A stretch of DNA of 52,799 bases from an uncultured Oscillibacter sp. (GTDB lineage Bacteria; Bacillota; Clostridia; Oscillospirales; Oscillospiraceae): the NCBI GenBank assembly GCA_910585385.1, contig CAJUDV010000013.1:1-52799 (forward strand). Direction: 5' to 3'. The stretch's first letter is position 1; every line of letters begins with the position of its first letter. The notes below the pieces were generated by a model. It did no database searches. It was not told the origin of the DNA and worked only from the letters and a program-made list of their open reading frames with translations. Positions 1 through 5,773 of the stretch are shown piece by piece. Made by a program: the position numbers and the translations under genes.

Positions 1-75
1 GTTGGGCACCGCGCCCCCCAGCAGCGTCTCCAGCACAGAGGCCTCCGCCGTCTCCTTCCTCATCTCTTCCGCCAT
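1..75 (-). CDS. N-terminal part of an unidentified protein (runs off the window)
   Basis: Only the first 25 codons lie in the window, read leftward from an ATG at 75-73. A perfect Shine-Dalgarno AGGAGGAACT (81-90, minus strand) fixes the start. The visible residues begin MAEEMRKETAEA and are acidic and helical in character, with no signal peptide. I do not recognise the family from so little. The minus-strand terminator of the toxin-like locus (110-142) sits just upstream, so this gene must use a promoter inside 76-110 or depend on readthrough. Confidence 0.6.
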   Translation of the reverse strand, partial: MAEEMRKETAEASVLETLLGGAVPN

Positions 76-109
76 AGAACAGTTCCTCCTTTTCATCTCT
101 TTGGGCATG

Positions 110-142
110 AAAAAACCGCCCTGCCATACTTGACAAAGCGGT
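110..142 (-). terminator. Rho-independent terminator of the toxin-like transcript
   Basis: On the minus strand ACCGCTTTG pairs with CAGGGCGGT (9 bp with two G-U pairs) around a 10-nt loop, followed by six T. It ends the leftward transcript that carries the small hydrophobic ORF. It overlaps the -35 box of the opposing promoter. Confidence 0.65.
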
Positions 143-158
143 CTCCAGGCGGTATCAT
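130..158 (+). promoter_or_regulatory. SigA promoter of a putative antisense (antitoxin) RNA
   Basis: TTGACA (130-135), 17-nt spacer, TATCAT (153-158) on the plus strand. There is no plus-strand ORF with a good ribosome site downstream. The transcript would run antisense across the small hydrophobic ORF to the terminator at 440-468, about 300 nt. Confidence 0.65.
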
Positions 159-168
159 AAACATACAA

Positions 169-381
169 GGGCGCTGTTACTGACGGTTAGCCCCTACAAT
201 CAGAATAGCAAACTACGCTGACTGCTCGTGCCACCGGGCAGTCAGCACGCTTTTGGGGCTATGTAAATCATGACCAGAAGGACCATGATAAAACAGATCA
301 GGAAGCGAAGAAGCCTCCAGCCCATCAGCCTCACCCCCTTTCACAGGGGAGTCGCTAACCGCCTTTTATGTAACAGCGCCC
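169..381. repeat. Inverted repeat flanking the small hydrophobic ORF
   Basis: The left arm 169-195 carries GGGCGCTGTTAC then GGTTAGCCCCT. The right arm 345-381 carries the reverse complement AGGGG, GCTAACC, then GTAACAGCGCCC, with a few extra bases in the right arm. The ORF lies between the arms. Folding of either RNA would pair its 5' and 3' regions, a common trait of stable, translationally masked type I toxin mRNAs. Confidence 0.6.
242..325 (-). CDS. Small hydrophobic peptide, putative type I toxin (27 aa)
   Basis: A 27-residue ORF starting MGWRLLRFLICF and ending in APKAC, with one membrane-spanning stretch of about 17 residues after a basic N-terminus. It is preceded by a strong ribosome site (GGGGGTGAGG, 328-337 region) and a consensus promoter on the same strand (405-434). 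The gene is too short for normal ORF finders. Its size, hydrophobicity, convergent antisense promoter and paired terminators match type I toxins (Fst/Ldr/holin-like peptides) that damage membranes unless silenced by an antisense RNA. I do not recognise an exact named family, so the function is inferred from architecture. It could instead be a small membrane regulatory peptide. Confidence 0.6.
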   Translation of the reverse strand: MGWRLLRFLICFIMVLLVMIYIAPKAC

Positions 382-384
382 AGG

Positions 385-398
385 GTCTCTTTCGAGAC
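385..398 (-). other. GAAA-tetraloop hairpin at the 5' end of the toxin mRNA
   Basis: GTCTC-GAAA-GAGAC on the minus strand falls at or just after the predicted transcription start from the 405-434 promoter. A stable 5' tetraloop hairpin is typical of long-lived mRNAs and fits a toxin message that must outlast its antitoxin RNA. Confidence 0.5.
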
Positions 399-404
399 GC
401 GCTT

Positions 405-434
405 ATCATATCACGCCGCGCCGCTGTTTGTCAA
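405..434 (-). promoter_or_regulatory. SigA promoter of the small hydrophobic ORF
   Basis: Minus strand TTGACA (434-429), 18-nt spacer, TATGAT (410-405). Near-consensus, so the mRNA should be made strongly and control is likely post-transcriptional. Confidence 0.7.
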
Positions 435-439
435 TTTGT

Positions 440-468
440 GCCGCCCAACCGGGCGGCTTTTGTCTTTT
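440..468 (+). terminator. Terminator of the putative antitoxin RNA
   Basis: GCCGCCC (440-446), AACC loop, GGGCGGC (451-457), then a T-rich tail (458-468) on the plus strand. It lies just behind the toxin promoter, mirroring the toxin terminator that overlaps the antitoxin promoter at the other end. Confidence 0.7.
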
Positions 469-689
469 CAGTAGTCCAGAATCTCGTAGCTCTCCGCGGA
501 GAAGGGGGCCTCAATGGTCCCCAGCTTGGCGGCCTCCCAGTCCGCCAGCGTCAGATCGTCAAAGATCACGCCCTTGACGGCGATCCGCTGGTTCCGGGGG
601 TTGTCCGGGTCGTCCAGGTTGCTGATGATGGTGTGCCGGATGTCCTCTCCGGCGGCAAAGAGGCTGGGAGGGAAGTCCGCCGCCGGATT
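468..689 (-). pseudogene. C-terminal fragment of an unidentified protein
   Basis: An open frame of 73 codons ends with a TGA at 470-468 but opens directly after an in-frame TGA (692-690), with no ATG, GTG or TTG before residue about 39. It has the composition of real coding sequence of this genome (it ends ESYEILDY) and reads as a soluble, acidic C-terminal region. I do not recognise the family. The lack of a start, together with an orphan minus-strand terminator to its right (703-736), suggests the remains of a deleted or decayed gene. A frameshift or sequencing error upstream is the alternative. Confidence 0.45.
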
Positions 690-702
690 TCAGACAGAGA
701 CG

Positions 703-736
703 AAAAAGCGGGAGCTGCCTCTAAAGCAGCTCCCGC
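703..736 (-). terminator. Orphan minus-strand terminator
   Basis: GCGGGAGCTGC (708-718) pairs perfectly with GCAGCTCCCGC (726-736). On the minus strand it is followed by five T (707-703). No minus-strand gene lies to its right, so it appears to be a leftover from a lost gene or a guard against antisense transcription. Confidence 0.6.
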
Positions 737-747
737 ATAAAAAACGC

Positions 748-778
748 TTGACTTGGAGCGTACTCAAAATGATATGAT
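748..778 (+). promoter_or_regulatory. MerR-type promoter/operator of the flavodoxin gene
   Basis: TTGACT (748-753), a 19-nt spacer, TATGAT (773-778). The long spacer holds a dyad TTGGAG-N4-CTCAAA (753-768). Overlong 19-nt spacers with a centred dyad are the signature of MerR-family activators, which twist the DNA to align the two boxes. No merR gene is in the window. Confidence 0.6.
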
Positions 779-840
779 TCTGGCAAAGCGGGTTATTCTG
801 CTGGCTGCGGAAAAACGAACCCACTGGAAGGAGCCTTATG

Positions 841-1320
841 ATGAGCGAAAAACTGGTAGCCTATTTTTCCGCCGGCGGCGTGACCGCCCGGGCGGCGAAG
901 AACCTGGCGGAGGCGGCGGGGACAAACCTCTATGAGATCAGGCCCCAGGTTCCCTACACCGCCGCGGACCTGGACTGGACCGACAGGCACTCCCGCAGCA
1001 GCGTGGAGATGAACGACCGGGCCTTTCGTCCGCCTCTGGCAGACCACAGCGCCCCTGTGGCGGAATGCGGCGTCATTTTCCTGGGCTTTCCCATCTGGTG
1101 GTACACGGCCCCCACCATCATCAATACCTTTTTGGAGAGTTATGACTTCTCGGGAAAGACCATCGTCCTCTTCGCCACCTCCGGCGGCAGCGGCCTGGGG
1201 AAAACCGCGGAGGACCTGCGTCCCAGCGCGAAGGGCGCGGTGATCCAGGGCGGAAAGCTGCTGAACGGCGGGGAGACGGCGGAGATGCTTCGAGCCTGGG
1301 TAGACGGCATGGAGCTGTAA
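841..1320 (+). CDS. Flavodoxin family protein
   Basis: A 159-residue FMN-binding flavodoxin fold protein, a low-potential electron carrier or NADPH-quinone-reductase-like enzyme of the cytosol. The N-terminal loop AYFSAGGVTARAAKNLAE (about 6-24) is the phosphate-binding segment, GFPIWWYTAPTIINTFLE (about 84-101) is the conserved second flavin loop, and FATSGGSG (about 112-119) the third. An in-frame ATG three bases upstream (838) is possible, but AAGGAG is better spaced for 841. The gene stands alone behind a MerR-type promoter, which suggests induction by electrophile, oxidant or drug stress (inference). A 12-codon frame with its own ribosome site follows at 1343. Confidence 0.85.
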   Translation: MSEKLVAYFSAGGVTARAAKNLAEAAGTNLYEIRPQVPYTAADLDWTDRHSRSSVEMNDRAFRPPLADHSAPVAECGVIFLGFPIWWYTAPTIINTFLESYDFSGKTIVLFATSGGSGLGKTAEDLRPSAKGAVIQGGKLLNGGETAEMLRAWVDGMEL

Positions 1321-1626
1321 CCAGGGTGGAAAGGAGCTTGATATGGGAACTATGAAAACATTCACTGGCGCGGCACATTAGCGGCTGACGGTGCGCGGCC
1401 CCCCCGGACAACGCTGTCCGGGGGGCTCTGCGCGCCAATTCTTCCTGTGGAAGCGCTCTCTTGGGCTTTTGGCAGCTAAAGGCCTGCGGTATTCCGGGCG
1501 GTCTGCCGGCATAAGGACTGACCTGGGGAGCCGGGGGGACTTCCGGGACGGCGGCGGTCCTGATATGCGGCCGCGGGCGGGAAAATATTTTTGGGACTTC
1601 CCGGACTGGAGAATGAGCGGAAAGGA
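1321..1626. other. Intergenic region: 12-codon frame and GC palindrome
   Basis: About 300 bases without a convincing gene. AAGGAG followed by ATG at 1343 opens a 12-codon frame (MGTMKTFTGAAH) that stops at 1381, possibly the broken start of a lost gene. CCCCCCGGACA (1400-1410) pairs with TGTCCGGGGGG (1415-1425). This strong hairpin has no T-run, so it is a weak terminator at best or an mRNA end protector for the flavodoxin transcript. Confidence 0.4.
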
Positions 1627-1656
1627 TTGACAAAAAACCGGTCTGGCCCATATAAT
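1627..1656 (+). promoter_or_regulatory. SigA promoter of the chemoreceptor gene
   Basis: TTGACA (1627-1632), 18-nt spacer, TATAAT (1651-1656). Both boxes are perfect matches, so this chemoreceptor uses the housekeeping sigma factor rather than a SigD-type flagellar promoter. Confidence 0.8.
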
Positions 1657-1720
1657 AGAGAATGAAATTTTCCGGGTTTGGAAAGGCAGTTCAGTTATCA
1701 AAAAATTGAGGTGCGTAGAG

Positions 1721-3685
1721 ATGAAGAGTATCCGCAAGAAGATCACAATAAGCCTGATAGCCACAGTCCTGATTGCCCTGGCGGCGGTGGGCGCGTCCAG
1801 CATTGCGCTGAATTACCGGAATACCATTGCCACGGTGGAAGCCATGATGAGCGAGACCGCCGTGCTGGCGGCGGAGCGGGTGGAGCAGGAGCTCACCGCC
1901 TACAAGAACGTGGCCATGGACACGGGCCGAATCTCCCAGCTGTCCAACTCCATGATGTCTCTGGAGGAAAAGCGCGCTGTGATCGATGAGCGTATCAGCC
2001 TCCACGGCTTCCAGCGGGGCAACATCATTGGCATAGACGGCGTCAGTATTTTTGACGGCAAGGATTACTCCGACCGGGAGTATGTCCAGCAGGCTATGCA
2101 GGGGAATGTCTATGTCTCCGAGCCCCTGGTCAGCAAGATCACGGGGGAGCTCTCCATCATGGTGGCGGCGCCGATATATTCTGAGCAGGGCCGGATCGCG
2201 GGCGTGGTCTACTTTGTGCCGCCGGAGACCTTCCTGAACGACATCGTCTCCTCCATCAAGATCAGCGAGAACTCCCGGGCCTATATGATTAACAAAAACG
2301 GCGACACCATCGCCGACGTCACCTTGGACACCATCACCACGCAGAACGTGGAGCGGGAGGCCCAGAGCGACTCCTCCCTGAAACGGCTGGCCGCCATCCA
2401 CGCGGAGATGCGCCAGGGGAAGAACGACTTCGGCAGCTTTTCCGACGAGACGGGGCCCTGGTTCTCCGCCTATGCTCCGGTGGGCGGCACCAACGGCTGG
2501 AGCCTGGCCGTCACCGCCATGAAGAAGGACTATCTGACGGATACATATGTGGGCATCCTGATTAACGTGCTGGTGATCGTGGCCTCCATCCTGGCCTCCA
2601 TCGCGGTGGCGCTGAAGCTCTCCAGCAATATCAGCGTCCCCATGCAGGCCTGCGCCAAGCGGATGAAGCTGCTGGTGGAGGGCGACCTGGAGTCTCCGGT
2701 TCCCCAGACCAGCGGCCAGGACGAGACCGCGGAGCTGACCCGCTCCACGGCGGAGATGGTGACGGGACTGAATACCATCATCAATGACATCGGCTACCTG
2801 CTGACCCAGATGGCCAACAAGAATTTCGATATTCAGTCTTCCCATAGGGAGGCCTATGTGGGCGGCTTCCAGAGCATCCTGCTGTCCATGCGCAACCTGA
2901 AGATGGAGCTGAGTGACACGATGCGCCAGATCGACGCCTCCGCCACCCAGGTGTCCTCCGCCAGCGACCAGGTCTCCACCGGGGCCCAGACGCTGAGCCA
3001 GGGCTCCATGATGCAGGCCAGCTCCGTGCAGGAGCTGGCGGCCACCATCAACGACATCTCCGACAGCGCCAGGAAGACTGCTGCCGCCGCGGAAGAGGCG
3101 GGGCACTTTGTGGGCCAGGCCGGCGCCCATCTGGGTACCAGCGTGGAGCATGTGAAGGAGCTGAACACGGCGATGGAGAAGATCTCCGGGTCCTCCCAGG
3201 AGATCTCCAAGATCATCGCCACCATTGAGAACATTGCGTTCCAGACCAATATTCTGGCCCTGAACGCCGCGGTGGAGGCCGCCCGGGCCGGCAGCGCCGG
3301 CAAGGGCTTCGCCGTGGTGGCTGACGAGGTGCGCAATCTGGCCACCAAGTCCGACGAGGCCGCCAAAGCCACCAAGGAGCTGATCGAGAGCTCCATCGCC
3401 TCCGTGGCCGAGGGCAGTGAGGCTGTGGCGCTGGTTACCGAGGCTCTGGAGCAGACCAGCCAGTCTGCGGGCCAGGTTACCGCCCAGATGGACATTGTGG
3501 TGGAGGCTGTGGAGAATCAGACCACCTCCATTACGCAGGTTACCGAGGGTGTGGATCAGATCTCCTCCGTAGTGCAGACCAACAGCGCCACGGCGGAGGA
3601 GAGCGCGGCGGCCAGCCAGGAGCTCTCCGCCGAGGCCGCCAGCCTCAAGCAGCTGGTGGACCAGTTTACTCTGGCCAGAGGCTGA
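1721..3685 (+). CDS. Methyl-accepting chemotaxis protein with Cache-type sensor
   Basis: A 654-residue transmembrane receptor. TM1 is about 10-30, followed by an extracellular sensor of about 240 residues with Cache traits (MISSING-type YDREYVQQA and a later PIYSEQGRIAGVVYF). TM2 is about 275-297, then a HAMP-like linker (about 298-350) and a long cytoplasmic coiled coil (about 390-650). The signalling hairpin contains IAFQTNILALNAAVEAARAG, which binds CheA and CheW. A TTG start 15 bases upstream is possible, but the ATG at 1721 follows GAGGTG at proper distance. It is monocistronic: its own promoter lies upstream and a strong terminator downstream. The ligand cannot be told from sequence; Cache domains usually bind small metabolites. 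Confidence 0.93.
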   Translation: MKSIRKKITISLIATVLIALAAVGASSIALNYRNTIATVEAMMSETAVLAAERVEQELTAYKNVAMDTGRISQLSNSMMSLEEKRAVIDERISLHGFQRGNIIGIDGVSIFDGKDYSDREYVQQAMQGNVYVSEPLVSKITGELSIMVAAPIYSEQGRIAGVVYFVPPETFLNDIVSSIKISENSRAYMINKNGDTIADVTLDTITTQNVEREAQSDSSLKRLAAIHAEMRQGKNDFGSFSDETGPWFSAYAPVGGTNGWSLAVTAMKKDYLTDTYVGILINVLVIVASILASIAVALKLSSNISVPMQACAKRMKLLVEGDLESPVPQTSGQDETAELTRSTAEMVTGLNTIINDIGYLLTQMANKNFDIQSSHREAYVGGFQSILLSMRNLKMELSDTMRQIDASATQVSSASDQVSTGAQTLSQGSMMQASSVQELAATINDISDSARKTAAAAEEAGHFVGQAGAHLGTSVEHVKELNTAMEKISGSSQEISKIIATIENIAFQTNILALNAAVEAARAGSAGKGFAVVADEVRNLATKSDEAAKATKELIESSIASVAEGSEAVALVTEALEQTSQSAGQVTAQMDIVVEAVENQTTSITQVTEGVDQISSVVQTNSATAEESAAASQELSAEAASLKQLVDQFTLARG

Positions 3686-3720
3686 GCCCTGTGGCTGCGG
3701 AGAGGGACTGCGGCAGAGGA

Positions 3721-3752
3721 GCCTCCCGCCCATGGGGCGGGAGGCCCTTTTT
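3721..3752 (+). terminator. Terminator after the chemoreceptor gene
   Basis: GCCTCCCGCCC (3721-3731), ATG loop, GGGCGGGAGGC (3735-3745), T-run 3748-3752. A perfect 11-bp GC stem. Confidence 0.85.
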
Positions 3753-3765
3753 GCCCGCCGGCCTC

Positions 3766-3794
3766 TTTCCAAATGCAGGCGATCCTGCTATACT
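3766..3794 (+). promoter_or_regulatory. Candidate promoter of the sensory lipoprotein/kinase operon
   Basis: TTTCCA (3766-3771), 17-nt spacer, TATACT (3789-3794). The -10 box is good and the -35 box poor, so an activator may be needed. Confidence 0.5.
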
Positions 3795-3866
3795 GTAAAT
3801 GGATAGATTATAGAGGCGGACTCGGAGACCGATGTGTCCCGAGAGACGCGAAAGGGGAGACTCCTT

Positions 3867-5654
3867 ATGATCCAGAGATTGATCCGGCGCATACTTCCGC
3901 CGCTGGCGGCGGCGTGCCTGGCGCTGACTGCCTGCGCTCCCGCTGAAAGCCCCGCCTCAGCGGATAACGGCGCCCTCACCTGGGGGACCTGGGGCAGCTA
4001 TGGCAGGCACAAGCCATTTTTAGATCTTTTGGCCCAGGTCTGTCCGGACATAGAGCTGGAGTTTATCTCCTATGCTGGCGGTAACGCCACCGGTTACAGC
4101 TGGGCACAGATGCGGGCGGACGATATTCCGGACATTTTTATCACCTCTCAGATTTTGGATAGAGAGCTGGCCGGCGATCGTCTGGCGGATCTGTCCGGAT
4201 ACGACTTTGTCAACGGCTTTTCCACCGCGATTCTGGACCAGGTGGCCATTGATGGAGGCGTATACCTCCTGCCTGTCAATAACACCATGTACGGCATTTA
4301 CTATAACAAGACCCTGATGGAGGAGAAGGGCTGGGAGGTTCCCGGGAACCTCGCGGAGCTGGAGGCGCTGTGCGCCGAGATCCGAGCGGAGGGACTGATT
4401 CCCGGTGTGGTGGGAACCATGCTCACCGGCGGTCCCTTTTCCAATGTGTTCAATCTGGCCAAGACCGACTGGCTCACCACGCCGGATGGCATCAGCTGGG
4501 AGCGGGAGTTCCTGGCCGGCACCGCGGCGGCGGAGGGGACGTGGGAGGATACCATGGACCTGGTCCAGCGGTATATCGACATGGGCATGTTTACCACAGA
4601 CCCGGAGGACCGCATCAATGTGGAGCTGATTCAGGACTATCTGGGTGGGCGAAAGGCGGTGTTCTGCACGGCTATCCAGCCCGTCAGCTTCACGGTATTT
4701 CCCGACACCGGCGACGAGCTGGGCATGATGCCCTATATTGGCCGGGACGGCAGCAAGAATGTCTATATGTACAGCCCCTTCTGCTATTTCGGCATCAGCA
4801 AGCGGCTCACCGAGCCCGGAAATGAGAAAAAGCTGGAGGACGCTGTGAGAATTCTGACCCTCCTCTTTTCCCCGGAAGGCCAGGCCTCTTTGATTACGGA
4901 GCAGACCCCCTGTGTCTTGAGCGTGCTGGACAGTGCCGCCCTGCCGGAGGACGCCCTGATCTGCGACGCCCAGGAGGCTCTGAGGGAGGGGCGGGCTTTT
5001 CCCATGACCTATGCCGGCTGGGAGGGCGTTCTGGCCGATATAGGGCAGGCCTATAAGGAGTGGTTCCGGGGGGAAAACGGCATGGACGGTCCCCTGTGCA
5101 TTGCCCGGATGGACGCGCTCCAGCGGAGTTTTCTGAGCCATTCGGAACAGATCTATTTCTGCGAGAGCACCGCCAATTTTACCCTGGAGGAGACGGCGGA
5201 GCTGGTGGGCAAGGCCCTGGGCGCCGCCGCCGGCACGGACGCGGCGGTGATCCCTCTGGGGAGCTTCCATAACGGTGTGGAGCTGCCTGCGGGTATCAGC
5301 GGAAAGCTCTATGCCGGACCGGTCAATACGGAGACCATCAGTGCCATTACCCCCAACTACGACGGGGAATACGCCATTCTCACCATGACCGGCGCCGAGG
5401 CCAGGGCCATGGCTCAGGCGGGATTTGATCTCATGGGAGACGGCGATCCGTTCCCCTATGTTCTGGTGACCAGAGGCGGCGGGGAGCTGGAGGACGGCAA
5501 GACCTGCCGGGTGGCCTTCCTCATGAGGAGCTACACCGAGGAGGCCGGAGAGAGATATGGAGCCCAGGTGGAGAAGGGCTCCATCCGCACTTTCCTGCGG
5601 GAGTGGCTGGAGGAGCAGGGAACCGTGTCTCCCGGGGAGAACCCATGGCGGTGA
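3867..5654 (+). CDS. Solute-binding lipoprotein fused to a 5'-nucleotidase C-terminal-like domain
   Basis: A 595-residue exported lipoprotein with a basic N-terminus, hydrophobic stretch and lipobox LTAC (Cys about 23). Residues about 30-430 are a family 1 extracellular solute-binding fold (sugar-binding type): TWGTWGSY at the start, YGIYYNKTLMEEKGW in the middle. Residues about 440-590 resemble the C-terminal substrate domain of 5'-nucleotidases (an IPLGSFHNGVELP stretch where the family has INSGGIR, then an IS..ITP segment and LTMTGAEARAMAQAG). The metallophosphoesterase half of such enzymes is absent, so nucleotide hydrolysis is unlikely and binding more plausible. ATG 3867 follows AAGGGGAG; an upstream GTG (3834) lacks a ribosome site. 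No ABC permease is nearby. The next gene is a hybrid histidine kinase, suggesting a sensory role. Confidence 0.8.
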   Translation: MIQRLIRRILPPLAAACLALTACAPAESPASADNGALTWGTWGSYGRHKPFLDLLAQVCPDIELEFISYAGGNATGYSWAQMRADDIPDIFITSQILDRELAGDRLADLSGYDFVNGFSTAILDQVAIDGGVYLLPVNNTMYGIYYNKTLMEEKGWEVPGNLAELEALCAEIRAEGLIPGVVGTMLTGGPFSNVFNLAKTDWLTTPDGISWEREFLAGTAAAEGTWEDTMDLVQRYIDMGMFTTDPEDRINVELIQDYLGGRKAVFCTAIQPVSFTVFPDTGDELGMMPYIGRDGSKNVYMYSPFCYFGISKRLTEPGNEKKLEDAVRILTLLFSPEGQASLITEQTPCVLSVLDSAALPEDALICDAQEALREGRAFPMTYAGWEGVLADIGQAYKEWFRGENGMDGPLCIARMDALQRSFLSHSEQIYFCESTANFTLEETAELVGKALGAAAGTDAAVIPLGSFHNGVELPAGISGKLYAGPVNTETISAITPNYDGEYAILTMTGAEARAMAQAGFDLMGDGDPFPYVLVTRGGGELEDGKTCRVAFLMRSYTEEAGERYGAQVEKGSIRTFLREWLEEQGTVSPGENPWR

Positions 5655-5773
5655 GGGAAAGCAGCCGTGCCGCGCGGTTGTTTCCCGCGCAGCATAGTGC
5701 TGCCGCTCATAAGTCCCATGTCCGCCGGTCTCCGGCGGCCGGTGGGAAATCTGAGAAAAAGGAGGCGGGCTGA
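5645..5773 (+). CDS. Possible 42-aa basic linking peptide
   Basis: An ATG overlapping the end of the lipoprotein gene follows GGGGAGA and opens 42 codons that stop exactly one base before the kinase ATG (TGA then ATG). The product would be basic and Ser/Ala/Arg-rich, without a recognisable fold. It may serve translational coupling across the 119-base gap, or be chance. I favour chance or coupling over a functional protein. Confidence 0.25.
   Translation: MAVRESSRAARLFPAQHSAAAHKSHVRRSPAAGGKSEKKEAG

Larger units (their letters stand above)
165..465 (+). ncRNA. Putative antisense antitoxin RNA
   Basis: Inferred transcript from the promoter at 130-158 to the T-run terminator at 440-468. It overlaps nearly the whole predicted toxin mRNA (about 398 down to 110) in antisense. 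It contains an inverted repeat pair (169-195 with 345-381, shared core GGGCGCTGTTAC and GGTTAGC) that would bring its two ends together, plus a 9-bp hairpin (217-246). Ends are predicted from promoter and terminator positions only. Confidence 0.5.

Noticed and set aside
1343..1381. 12-codon ORF with a good ribosome site after flavodoxin
   Set aside because: Too short to judge and no neighbour context. It may be a broken gene start, so it is described only within the intergenic entry.
1691..3772. Very long open frame on the strand opposite the chemoreceptor gene
   Set aside because: Low-complexity Gly/His/Leu/Arg product typical of an antisense frame in GC-rich DNA. No ribosome site; the opposite strand has clear domains.
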